Assembly: GCA_016286995.1 (NCBI GenBank)
Contig: JAEEVA010000010.1
Span: 1-64,000 of the forward strand
Reading direction: 5' to 3'
Length of the DNA stretch: 64,000 bases
Source of the DNA: Prevotella sp.
GTDB lineage: Bacteria > Bacteroidota > Bacteroidia > Bacteroidales > Bacteroidaceae
The position numbers and the translations under genes were made by a program. The first letter of the stretch is position 1; the number at the start of each line of letters is the position of its first letter. Positions 8,141 to 15,584 of this stretch are shown here, piece by piece. Below the pieces are notes generated by a model. It was given only the letters and a program-made list of their open reading frames with translations. It did no database searches and was not told the DNA's origin.

Positions 8141-8983
8141 TTGAATAATGAAATAAAAAAACTCGCTGTATTCTGTATGCTTTTCATGCCTTTGGCTGCA
8201 TGGGCGCAAAAGCAGTATTACCTGCCTACGGCAACCCCCTCTGACGAGGAAAAGGACAAGCCGATGATTGAGGTCTATCTACCCCAACAGCCTAATGGTT
8301 GTGCCGTCGTGCTCTGTCCTGGCGGTGCCATGCGATGGCTGTCGTGGGAGAGCGACGTGGTGAAGATGGCCTCGTTTCTGAACGAGCACGGCATTGCCGC
8401 CATCGGACTGCGCTATCACCTCAATAGGGCTCCGATGCCTCAGGGTATGAAGATGCCGCCGATGGTGGACGTAACGCATCCTGAAGCTTTCCCACAGGCT
8501 GATGCCAATCCGATGCACACAGCGAGTGGCGACTCCATCATCCAACTCGCTGCACAAGATGCGAAGGCTGCCATCCGTATGGTGAGAGAACACGCCGACG
8601 AATGGCACATCAGCAAAGATAAGATCGGCTTCCTCGGCTTCTCGGCTGGTGGCGGCGTGGCCATCGCAGCAACGATGTCTGCCGACAGCATAGAGCGTCC
8701 TGACTTCTTCTGCACTAACTTCGGTCCCTCGCTGATGCCCGTCACTGTCCCGCAGGATGCACCTCCCTTGCTCATCATGACTCGTGCCGACCATCCCAAT
8801 GTGGCTGCTGGTCTCGTGGCCCTATTTATGGAATGGAAGAAGGCTGGAGCCAATGCCGAACTACACATGTATGGTGACGGCAAAGGCCCATACGAACTGA
8901 TGCCACAAACGGGTGAAACAACCACTGAGACGTGGAGCAGTCAGATGATCCATTGGCTAAAGGCTAAGGGGTTGATTCATTAA
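8141..8983 (+). CDS. Secreted alpha/beta hydrolase (acetyl-xylan esterase-like), His motif altered
   Basis: The product is 280 residues with a signal peptide ending near AWAQ, an oxyanion region LCPGGAMRW and nucleophile motif GFSAGGG. It belongs to the dienelactone/BD-FAE-like esterases that act on plant polysaccharides. In relatives the catalytic His lies in a GGHGFG-type motif; here the position reads YGDGKGPYELM, with no His. The enzyme may be inactive or use another residue. The only in-frame start giving a full signal peptide is TTG 8141; the ATG at 8148 is out of frame. Confidence 0.65.
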   Translation: MNNEIKKLAVFCMLFMPLAAWAQKQYYLPTATPSDEEKDKPMIEVYLPQQPNGCAVVLCPGGAMRWLSWESDVVKMASFLNEHGIAAIGLRYHLNRAPMPQGMKMPPMVDVTHPEAFPQADANPMHTASGDSIIQLAAQDAKAAIRMVREHADEWHISKDKIGFLGFSAGGGVAIAATMSADSIERPDFFCTNFGPSLMPVTVPQDAPPLLIMTRADHPNVAAGLVALFMEWKKAGANAELHMYGDGKGPYELMPQTGETTTETWSSQMIHWLKAKGLIH

Positions 8984-9120
8984 TAAGAAATAATATGGTG
9001 CATTATATTTACAATCCGCAAAACGAAATGTTCGCATGCTTTCAAACGAAGCGTTCAGTCCTACAAAACGAAATGTCCTCTCAGTTGCCGCAAAAATATC
9101 TCTTTTCAAGTTTAACATAA

Positions 9121-9157
9121 AAGCCCCGAAAAATTAACGTTTTCGGGGCTTCTTTTT
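9121..9157 (+). terminator. Rho-independent terminator
   Basis: Arms 9121-9132 and 9140-9151 pair perfectly over 12 bases (AAGCCCCGAAAA), followed by CTTTTTG. It lies 138 bases after the hydrolase gene. The 8984-9120 stretch holds two copies of CAAAACGAAATGT (about 9019 and 9064) and no gene. Confidence 0.8.
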
Positions 9158-9183
9158 GATATATTTTTTTGTAATTTTGCAGC

Positions 9184-9438
9184 ATGAAGATAGATGTAAG
9201 TAAGGAAGAATATGATGCAATCTGCTTTGCAAAAGATCTTGTAGAGAACGACTATTCAGTAGAAGGGAACTGCCACTTTATCCGTTTGTTGGATTTGGTC
9301 TCTAAATGTGAAATCGAATTAGCAAGAGAGCAGATGCGTGAAAGCCTTTGGGAAGAAGCGAAAAGGCTCAATCCTGACAGAAAGCCACGCGAAATTAAAA
9401 AACTTGTCAATAGCGCGATGAAGTTATTGGGTCCCTAA
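9184..9438 (+). CDS. Small hypothetical protein next to the prophage junction
   Basis: The product is 84 residues, mostly helical and charged (ISKEEYD-like start, LWEEAKRLNPDRKPREIKKLV), with no recognised domain. A -7 element TAATTTTG at 9172-9179 ends only 4 bases before the ATG, so transcription would start at about the start codon and the mRNA may be leaderless. The stop at 9436 lies a few bases before the likely prophage end, so the C-terminus may have been altered by the insertion. Confidence 0.5.
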   Translation: MKIDVSKEEYDAICFAKDLVENDYSVEGNCHFIRLLDLVSKCEIELAREQMRESLWEEAKRLNPDRKPREIKKLVNSAMKLLGP

Positions 9439-9445
9439 GTCCCTG

Positions 9446-9934
9446 CTATGTGCGCTTATCGAAGGTGGCATATTGCTCTACTTGCGGTACTCTGCGTTGA
9501 AAGCCGCTTGCAATGCTATTTAAACAGCGTTCCAACGTTCTTAACATGGCAGGTAGTATGTGCTGCTCGTAGAAGTCTCGTGGGCGCAGGTTGTAGTCTA
9601 TCTTCACTATCTCCTGCTCGCAGATGTCGCCTGTGTCGTAGCCATTATCAGCCCAGAACCATGTAGCGGCCGTTATCGGCTCATGTCTCTTGTATGCCCA
9701 TTTGATGGATGAGGCTCCGCGTCCGTATGGCAACGGCGAAGGGTGGAATATGAGCGTACCGAAAAGCGGCTCCCTCAGTTCGTCTTCAGGAACTTTCTCC
9801 GTAAGCAACGGTGCAACGGCCAAATGGTAGTCGTGGTTGCCCTCGCTGCACAACTGGTGGCCGTGCCCCAGTATCAGCGAACGTGCGGCCTGATATGCAG
9901 CCGTATCCCTATTTCCCAATATCCTGATAACCAT
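9446..9934 (-). CDS. Formyltransferase-like protein, candidate DNA-modification partner
   Basis: This 162-residue protein has the hydrolase/formyltransferase core: FHPSPLPYGRGASSIKWA resembles the NxHxSxLPxxRG region of methionyl-tRNA formyltransferase, and GYDTGDI supplies the conserved Asp. His and Asp are present, but the catalytic Asn position holds Ile. Relatives move a formyl group from 10-formyl-tetrahydrofolate to an amine. The gene overlaps the ABC/GNAT gene by 26 bases and is the last gene of the prophage, so the pair may modify phage DNA bases. That role is inferred from position only. Start 9934 was preferred over 10000. Confidence 0.65.
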   Translation of the reverse strand: MVIRILGNRDTAAYQAARSLILGHGHQLCSEGNHDYHLAVAPLLTEKVPEDELREPLFGTLIFHPSPLPYGRGASSIKWAYKRHEPITAATWFWADNGYDTGDICEQEIVKIDYNLRPRDFYEQHILPAMLRTLERCLNSIASGFQRRVPQVEQYATFDKRT

Positions 9935-11066
9935 TTTCACCAATATACTTAAATGCCTGTACTGCCCGGAAGTGGCCACCGTAGCCGATGGCTGCCGCAT
10001 CCTTGTTCCCCTTACGCTCAGCGGAACGCTTCATGGACGCTGCACTGCGCCCTTTGTTATCACCATAGAGGTGTGCGCCCGTCTGGATCCATTTCTTAGA
10101 GTGCCTGAGTGCTCCGCATAACTGAGGGTGTGATGTGTGGAAGAACACGGGCAATTTATAGCCACAGCGGCCCCTGCCCTGTAAGTGGTACTCACAGACA
10201 GCATTCAGGAACCGTGTGCCGACACCAATACCCTGCCACTCCGGCATGACAACCAAGCGTGTGGCCCTGTATGCGTTTGCAGTGAAAAGTGGAGCCACGC
10301 ACAGGTGGCACACCGGCTCACCGTCGATAAAGCCCACAAAGCACTCAGCAGCTACAGGCATAGCCAGATCTAAATAGTAATGCTGCTTAAACAGTCTTGG
10401 GAACACAGTTCCCCTGACTTTATAAATTTGAAGTTCGAGCTCCGGACGCTGCCGAAGACAGTCACGCTCGTAGAAGCGCGCCTCCGCAGTGTCATAGACC
10501 CAATCGGGCTGTAGCCATTCAATAATGTCGTAGTGGCAGGAAAGCAACACAATCTGCCCCTTTCCGCGTCGCCACGTTTTAGCGAATGCAGCGGCTCCTA
10601 CCTTGGCAATCTGACGGTCGATAACAGACGTGAACTCATCCACAACGGCATGTTCCGGACGCTCACAGGCCAGGCGTGCCAGTCCCGCCCTGAATTTCTC
10701 GCCATTGCTGAGCACATTGAACGGACGCAGCCACGCAGGAACGTCGCCAAGGCCTACGGCAGACAGCATACCTGTAACGATATTGAAGTCACCCTCAGAA
10801 TCGATGCAGTCCACGATGGGCTTATTACTATCCCATCCTGAATAAAGGTCATAAATCGGCTCACCCTCAAAGATGCGGTTTCCGATGCTCGTTTTACCGC
10901 TACCAGACGGGCCGACAATGAGGCCGATTTGCCACTCCTTGCCCTCGATGGGCAGTTCTACGGTCTTTCCCCAGTCACAACCCTTTTCAGCGTTGAAAAG
11001 GCTCTTAACACGTGCAGCGCGATAGCTGTTGAAGTCGCTGCAATGATGACTCACTTCTATCTTCAT
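9909..11066 (-). CDS. ABC ATPase fused to GNAT domain (Mom-like position)
   Basis: This 385-residue protein has an ABC ATPase half (Walker A GPSGSGKT at 52-59, signature LSNGE at 119-123, Walker B HAVVDEF at 139-145, H-loop His 178) and a GNAT half with the acetyl-CoA loop QGIGVG at 278-283. There are no membrane segments, so it is not a transporter. In phage Mu the last gene, mom, encodes a GNAT-fold enzyme that modifies adenine in phage DNA. This protein holds the same place, and an ABC ATPase could provide DNA binding. It starts with an ATGA overlap after a 41-residue gene. The modification itself is inferred. Confidence 0.7.
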   Translation of the reverse strand: MKIEVSHHCSDFNSYRAARVKSLFNAEKGCDWGKTVELPIEGKEWQIGLIVGPSGSGKTSIGNRIFEGEPIYDLYSGWDSNKPIVDCIDSEGDFNIVTGMLSAVGLGDVPAWLRPFNVLSNGEKFRAGLARLACERPEHAVVDEFTSVIDRQIAKVGAAAFAKTWRRGKGQIVLLSCHYDIIEWLQPDWVYDTAEARFYERDCLRQRPELELQIYKVRGTVFPRLFKQHYYLDLAMPVAAECFVGFIDGEPVCHLCVAPLFTANAYRATRLVVMPEWQGIGVGTRFLNAVCEYHLQGRGRCGYKLPVFFHTSHPQLCGALRHSKKWIQTGAHLYGDNKGRSAASMKRSAERKGNKDAAAIGYGGHFRAVQAFKYIGENGYQDIGK

Positions 11067-11188
11067 ACGTTTACGACTTTAAGGGTTAGACCTTCACTGT
11101 GAAGACGGTCATAGACTGCCTTCTGTTCTTTTTCCTCGGTGCAGATAACTATCACACCGAATTGTGGTTTATAGGTGTACTTTCCCAT
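11063..11188 (-). CDS. 41-residue conserved small protein, start of the modification operon
   Basis: It starts MGKYTYKPQFGVIVIC and ends LHSEGLTLKVVNV. Small proteins with this look occur in Bacteroidales phages, but no function is known. The start at 11188 follows a -7 promoter element, and the stop overlaps the ABC/GNAT start (ATGA), so the two are translationally coupled. Confidence 0.6.
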   Translation of the reverse strand: MGKYTYKPQFGVIVICTEEKEQKAVYDRLHSEGLTLKVVNV

Positions 11189-11213
11189 GACTTGATATTT
11201 TTGATAACCAGTG

Positions 11214-11221
11214 CAAAGGTA
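11214..11221 (-). promoter_or_regulatory. -7 element of the modification operon
   Basis: The minus strand reads TACCTTTG, matching TANNTTTG, 25 bases before the ATG at 11188. No clear -33 TTTG is seen, which would fit a promoter needing an activator. The gene at 11259, a small helix-turn-helix protein, lies just upstream. Confidence 0.45.
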
Positions 11222-11258
11222 GTCAGGGAAAGCGAGAATAAAGAAGAAAAAAGGGCAA

Positions 11259-11501
11259 TCACACTGCACCGCTCGTGCAGTCGGTTTCCAGATGCTTGAT
11301 GATACTGTAGATTTTCCGTTCGCTGACGCTGTACCTTTCGGACAGCACCGACACGATATAGGTTACCTTATCGCCCTCCCTGCGCATTTGCACATAGTCG
11401 CGATAAAGTTCCAGATATCGGCAATCGTCTGGCCTGAAACCAAGCGAAATAAGCCTTTTTAACAGCTCCCGATTAAAATTTAGTATCTCAAACAGTGTCA
11501 T
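11259..11501 (-). CDS. Small helix-turn-helix protein, candidate late regulator
   Basis: This is an 80-residue protein whose C-terminal half, YIVSVLSERYSVSERKIYSII, has the spacing of a helix-turn-helix (SERYSVSERKIYSII). The pattern is reminiscent of Mor/C-type phage activators, but the similarity is weak. It sits directly before the candidate DNA-modification operon, the place of com in Mu, so it may control that operon. This is inference from position. Confidence 0.5.
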   Translation of the reverse strand: MTLFEILNFNRELLKRLISLGFRPDDCRYLELYRDYVQMRREGDKVTYIVSVLSERYSVSERKIYSIIKHLETDCTSGAV

Positions 11502-11516
11502 TTCAAAAAATAGTTG

Positions 11517-11524
11517 TACCTTTG
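11517..11524 (+). promoter_or_regulatory. -7 element driving the long hairpin RNA
   Basis: TACCTTTG at 11517-11524 is on the plus strand, opposite to the surrounding late genes. The predicted start lies about 7 bases downstream, near the first base pairs of the hairpin at 11528. Confidence 0.45.
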
Positions 11525-11527
11525 CAC

Positions 11528-11632
11528 CATCTCACCTACTTAGTGGCACAAAAAAAACGTATCACCGAGACGAAGGGCTTACGCCCCCGGTCTTGCGGTG
11601 ATACGCATTTTGTGTTAAAAGTAGGTGAGATG
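11528..11632 (+). ncRNA. Long three-tier hairpin, candidate small RNA
   Basis: Arms 11528-11541 and 11619-11632 pair perfectly over 14 bases (CATCTCACCTACTT). Inside, CACAAAA pairs with TTTTGTG and CGTATCACCG with CGGTGATACG. The centre adds AGAC/GTCT and GGGC/GCCC around a TTAC loop. No protein frame in the 11502-11678 gap is convincing. With the rightward -7 element just before it, a rightward RNA is plausible, but the same structure would also form in the leftward late transcript between the fibre gene and the helix-turn-helix gene. Confidence 0.55.
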
Positions 11633-11648
11633 ACTATTAACATGGGCC

Positions 11649-11673
11649 GGGGGCTTTTTCTATTCCAGCCCCC
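11649..11673. other. Stem-loop at the fibre gene end
   Basis: GGGGGCT (11649-11655) pairs with AGCCCCC (11667-11673) around an 11-base T-rich loop. It lies 6 bases beyond the stop of the gene at 11679 and could end or protect transcripts from either side. No T run follows in either direction. Confidence 0.4.
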
Positions 11674-11678
11674 TTGAG

Positions 11679-12935
11679 TCAGCAGCGATGGCGCAGGATG
11701 TTGTAGAGCTCGGTCTTGACAAGCCCGGCTATCTTCATAGCAAATGGTGTCATTGGGTGGACGTAGTAACCATCACCAGCATAGAGGTCCTTGCTGTTGG
11801 CACCAATGTTGAAATATGGATTGGGGCCAACCAGTGCGCCTTTGTCGATGACAGGACAGCCCATGGCCTCGGCTACAGAGCGTATGGTGCTACTGATCGG
11901 GGCCAACAGGTCATTTACTGCCTTGGCATTGGCAGCACTTGCCCCTCCTGCCCTTAACGGCAGACCAAAGACAATGACGGCATTGCTGCACCGACGCTGT
12001 ATGAACTCAGCATAGAGTCTTACAGCTCCAGCAATAGTGCACACATCGGCGTCAAATGGGTCGGCAGTAATTTTGTCCTCAAATGAAACGCTCCAGTCTG
12101 TAGCAACACTGACACTCCCCAGATTGTTATCATTGCGATCATTGAAACCAGCGTCGATAAAGAAAAGGTTCTTTTCATCTACGTTAACGTCGGGCCAGCA
12201 TCTGTCGCGCAGCAAAGTCCACACGCTTCGGAATGTTGCGCTGCTCGACGGGGCGTCATCGGCATCTGGAGCCAGCGTCCAGCCGCCCTGAGCGTAGCGC
12301 CGACAGTTTCTGAACGCGGTTTCTCGTTCAAACTTGCCGTACCATGCTCCGGCTGTGATGCTGTCACCCAGCACGAAGACATTCCAGTCTTTGACGGTAC
12401 CAAATACATCGTCAACCATACGGGTAAGAACATTCATTTTATTATAATCCTTGTCACGCTCGTAGACGGCAATAAGCTCTGTGTCAGGCATGTCACAGTT
12501 TTTGATGTTGAGAATAGCGACGACGGCGGTTGCAGGAACGGTGAACATAGATGCGCCGTAATCAACACTGAGAGCCAATCCGTTAGAATTCTCATACACG
12601 ATGCTGTCTACAGCAGTAAGGAGGTCGCTATACCTTATATTATATATCCTTCCCGCCACAACGCTGACCGTAATGTACGACATAGTGGCGTCATCGTCTA
12701 TCTGTCCACGAACGGCGTAGTCCGTCAGCACCTTCTTGCCCGCAACGATGCTTGCTGACGTCACAAGATTTCTTTTAACGCTGACCTGTCCGGACAGGCG
12801 GGAAAAGGTGTTCGCATCACCATCTCCCAGAATTTCCTCGAGATTGCGGCCGTCACGGGTCTTTACAGCTTCCGCGACAGTTTGTGGAAACTGAAGACGG
12901 CCAGCTTCGTTCATCTGTATAATATCTCCTGTCAT
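11679..12935 (-). CDS. Phage tail protein with SGNH esterase domain
   Basis: The product is 418 residues. The N-terminal 180 residues look like a fibre-type region (MTGDIIQMNEAGRLQFPQTV start, common in phage fibre attachment). From about 195 an SGNH/GDSL hydrolase begins with FVLGDSITAGAW (nucleophile Ser), followed by FIDAGFNDRND (block III Asn) and GYYVHPMTPF (catalytic His). Such domains deacetylate surface polysaccharide during adsorption. It is in the late operon, 3 bases after the Big2-domain gene. Confidence 0.75.
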   Translation of the reverse strand: MTGDIIQMNEAGRLQFPQTVAEAVKTRDGRNLEEILGDGDANTFSRLSGQVSVKRNLVTSASIVAGKKVLTDYAVRGQIDDDATMSYITVSVVAGRIYNIRYSDLLTAVDSIVYENSNGLALSVDYGASMFTVPATAVVAILNIKNCDMPDTELIAVYERDKDYNKMNVLTRMVDDVFGTVKDWNVFVLGDSITAGAWYGKFERETAFRNCRRYAQGGWTLAPDADDAPSSSATFRSVWTLLRDRCWPDVNVDEKNLFFIDAGFNDRNDNNLGSVSVATDWSVSFEDKITADPFDADVCTIAGAVRLYAEFIQRRCSNAVIVFGLPLRAGGASAANAKAVNDLLAPISSTIRSVAEAMGCPVIDKGALVGPNPYFNIGANSKDLYAGDGYYVHPMTPFAMKIAGLVKTELYNILRHRC

Positions 12936-12938
12936 GAC

Positions 12939-14189
12939 TTAGTCAAAGTTAGTGAATAACAAGTCTCCAGTAGTTCCCGCATTGTACGGGTTGCCGTCCT
13001 GGCCAACCTGAATGTCAACAATTGGCGTCTCCACCTCCATCGCTTCATCGACGGTAGAGTATTCTGTTGAGGAAAGGACAATAGCCAACCGCCTTATTTT
13101 TATATCTTGGTCAACACCTGGCACAATAGTATTGTTTGTCACAGCACTTTGTAATGCTTGATTAGTAATATATGATGACAATAAGCTGCTGTCCTCAATT
13201 CCTATGCCAATAAAATCATTCTGAGCTGACAAAGTACCACTGGCCACAGAACCTTGATCCGCTGTACCATCGAAGAAATATCGAATATAATTCACTCCAT
13301 TAAATGATACTTGGATTTTGCTTCCTCCAGTACTCTGACTTGACCTTAGCTTTTTTGCTTGAATCTTGACATCCCATGACTTGTAAGGATTGCCGGAACT
13401 ATAACAAACAAGCATCATACCTCCTCCGTTTTCAAGAATTATCTGATCATTGTTATATCTGCCAGAGTAGACAGCATCCTTCAACTGCAGGTGCAGATAT
13501 ATCTTCTTTCCAGACAACTGGCTTGCCGGCAATGGCACTTTCCCGACATTCCCCTTCAAATTCCAGTAGTCCTTAGGCTCGACGTACGTCAGTGTCACCT
13601 GCTTCGTGGCCACAATGGAGGAATTGGCCGTCGACGTAGCCGTGACTGTCACCTGCGAGGCATTGGCGCCAGACAGGATAGTCAGCAGGCCGGTATTGTC
13701 GATAGTGGCCTTGGTGTTGTCGCTGACGCTCCACGTCACACCTGTCTGGGTGGTATCGTTGGGTGTCAGCACGGCGGCATACTGCTGGCTGGCCCCTGAC
13801 ACTTCAGACGGTCCGCTGATGGCGATGCCTGTCAGTGCCACCTCTGCCGAATACGTCACGGTGACGGTCTTCTGGGCAGTGACGGTCTGGTCGTAGATGC
13901 TTGTGGCCCTGATGGTCACCGCCGCTGCATTGGCACCTTGCAGGACGGTCAGGACACCGTCGTTGCTAATCGTTGCATACTCACCACCAGTGACAACGCT
14001 CCACGTCACGCCACGCTGGTTCGTCGTCGCAGGGAGATATGCGGCAGTGTACTGTGTACGCATGCCGGTAAATGTTGCATCACCGCTGATGGTGATGGCC
14101 GTGACGTCCTCATCCGCAAGGAACGTCACCTGTCCCAGATTCTTCGCTGAGAAGTCAGCACCGGGAATAATAACTGCTATTCCACTCAT
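12939..14189 (-). CDS. Phage tail protein with Big2-type immunoglobulin domains
   Basis: The product is 416 residues. Two copies of a Big2-like domain (about 25-115 and 115-205) share GVTWSV, TISNDGVLT / TIDNTGLLT and VTVTYS ends. The C-terminal 200 residues were not recognised and are rich in Ser, Gly and Asn, as in receptor-binding or adhesin parts. Ig-like domains on tail and fibre proteins usually bind host surface sugars. It lies between the repeat-containing tail gene and the SGNH fibre gene. Confidence 0.65.
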   Translation of the reverse strand: MSGIAVIIPGADFSAKNLGQVTFLADEDVTAITISGDATFTGMRTQYTAAYLPATTNQRGVTWSVVTGGEYATISNDGVLTVLQGANAAAVTIRATSIYDQTVTAQKTVTVTYSAEVALTGIAISGPSEVSGASQQYAAVLTPNDTTQTGVTWSVSDNTKATIDNTGLLTILSGANASQVTVTATSTANSSIVATKQVTLTYVEPKDYWNLKGNVGKVPLPASQLSGKKIYLHLQLKDAVYSGRYNNDQIILENGGGMMLVCYSSGNPYKSWDVKIQAKKLRSSQSTGGSKIQVSFNGVNYIRYFFDGTADQGSVASGTLSAQNDFIGIGIEDSSLLSSYITNQALQSAVTNNTIVPGVDQDIKIRRLAIVLSSTEYSTVDEAMEVETPIVDIQVGQDGNPYNAGTTGDLLFTNFD

Positions 14190-14226
14190 ATCCTTATACT
14201 ATTTAAATGGTTTTCTAATCCTGTTT

Positions 14227-15045
14227 TCACGCGTAGTCTATCTGCTTGACCACCTCATAACTGCTGCCGCCGCCGAAACCTGCGCTTCCGGCAGCAGTGT
14301 TATAGGCTCCTATGTGGCCGGCTTCATCAACGAGGAAGAATCCGTCTTCAGCAACTTCACGAAGGTTGCCCTCAAGGAGACTGACACCGCCACCACTGCC
14401 ACCTATTCCGGGAATGGCACGGATAAGCCCCTGCAGGTGCGCACTCAAGAGTGCAACATCCAGTCCGTTACCGTCGACACAGAAGGCCACATTCCCGTTC
14501 TCATCGGTCAGGGTAAAGCCCTGTTCGTCGGTCTCACTGAGATTAGCCGTCTTGTGCTTCAGTCCGAGAATCTCGGCATGGTCTCTCATGCCCAGACTGG
14601 CATCGTAGGCCGTACCGGCCACGGAACCGATGAGCAGACCAAGTTTCGGTATGGCCCTGATGAGTGCCTGAAAGTGTGCGCTGAGCTGTGCCGCGTCCAG
14701 GCCGGCATTATCGTATTTCATGCCGATGTTCCCGTCCGGGTCTGTCACACAGAACACGCCATCACCCTCTATCCGCGCCATAACGTCCTGGCCGTCCTCC
14801 GTCTGCCAGGCGTTCAGCAGCTCCAGCTCCGCCAGCCTGCGGTTAACAGTGGCCAGTGCACTGTTCAGGTCTTCCGCCGACTGTGCGTTGGCTGAAATGG
14901 ATCGCAAGATGCCTGCAATCCTGTTGACAAGTGCCGTCAGTTCGTCAGCATTGTTGTTGACGACCGCCTTCAGCTCGTTGGCATTATTACTGCTCCATAT
15001 ATTGCCCGCGACCTTGTTGGGATATTGTACTTTCTGTACTGCCAT
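14227..15045 (-). CDS. Phage tail or fibre protein with repeated DENGN motifs
   Basis: The product is 272 residues. The start (NKVAGNIWSSNNANEL) and the coiled region after it suggest a trimeric fibre stalk. Residues about 92-130 and 172-212 are copies of one unit (GVFCVTDPDGNIG / GFTLTDENGNVAF, then LSAHFQALIRAIP / LSAHLQGLIRAIP), with a third half copy GFFLVDEAGHIG. No catalytic domain was seen. It belongs to the late operon tail module. Confidence 0.6.
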   Translation of the reverse strand: MAVQKVQYPNKVAGNIWSSNNANELKAVVNNNADELTALVNRIAGILRSISANAQSAEDLNSALATVNRRLAELELLNAWQTEDGQDVMARIEGDGVFCVTDPDGNIGMKYDNAGLDAAQLSAHFQALIRAIPKLGLLIGSVAGTAYDASLGMRDHAEILGLKHKTANLSETDEQGFTLTDENGNVAFCVDGNGLDVALLSAHLQGLIRAIPGIGGSGGGVSLLEGNLREVAEDGFFLVDEAGHIGAYNTAAGSAGFGGGSSYEVVKQIDYA

Positions 15046-15047
15046 AG

Positions 15048-15305
15048 CTATCTTATTAATTCAAAATCTAAAACATACGGGAAAGCGTTGACTTCAACCA
15101 TCGGGAAATCCAGCACGTAGTCAAAACCCAGATGAGAGAAGGTGTCTTCCAGGATGCCTGCGTTCCTGATGCTGTTCAGGACGTTGGGCAATTCGTTGGT
15201 ACTGAGTGCCGGACGGCTGCTGGTCAGCATCCTCATGCTGAGCCTGACAACCCCGTTAGGACAGACCTGCTTCCCCTCGAGAATACAACTCGTGTTACTG
15301 TTCAT
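15048..15305 (-). CDS. Small tail-module hypothetical protein (85 aa)
   Basis: No domain was recognised. The first residues overlap the end of the 92-residue gene upstream by 11 bases, typical of coupled late genes. The C-terminus is hydrophobic and aromatic (FDYVLDFPMVEVNAFPYVLDF). It is likely a small virion or assembly protein. Confidence 0.5.
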   Translation of the reverse strand: MNSNTSCILEGKQVCPNGVVRLSMRMLTSSRPALSTNELPNVLNSIRNAGILEDTFSHLGFDYVLDFPMVEVNAFPYVLDFELIR

Positions 15306-15573
15306 GGAGCAGCCTCGTTACCTCACGTCTCAATGCAGCAGTATAGTTGCACTGTTCCATCACCCGTAGGATGTACTGGGCATACTTCTCCGGAACCTCG
15401 ACTTCGCCCTTGGAAAAGTATATCTCCTTGGCCAGCTCCTCAAAGCCGATGTCGCAGATGACCGAGCCATTGAACATCATGTCATTACCAAGGCTCCCTG
15501 CAATGTTATACACTCTCTTGGCACCGTTAAACGACACCTGTACCGTCAGTTTCGTAAAATCAATTTTCGTCAT
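15295..15573 (-). CDS. Small tail-module hypothetical protein (92 aa)
   Basis: It starts MTKIDFTKLTVQVSFNG, continues with a beta-rich first half, and has a helical C-terminus (LRVMEQCNYTAALRREVTRLL). No family was recognised. It sits between the large baseplate protein and the 85-residue gene in the late operon. Confidence 0.5.
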   Translation of the reverse strand: MTKIDFTKLTVQVSFNGAKRVYNIAGSLGNDMMFNGSVICDIGFEELAKEIYFSKGEVEVPEKYAQYILRVMEQCNYTAALRREVTRLLHEQ

Positions 15574-15584
15574 ATCTGTCTGTA

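Noticed and set aside
9909..11066. ABC transporter ATPase
   Set aside because: No membrane partner is near, the protein has a fused GNAT domain, and it lies in a phage operon.
11495..11677. Rightward 60-residue frame
   Set aside because: It runs across the long hairpin, where pairing explains the sequence better than coding, and it has no recognisable protein features.
11679..15045. Diversity-generating retroelement as in Hankyphage-type prophages
   Set aside because: No reverse transcriptase or accessory gene is encoded in the prophage and no template/variable repeat pair was seen near the fibre genes.
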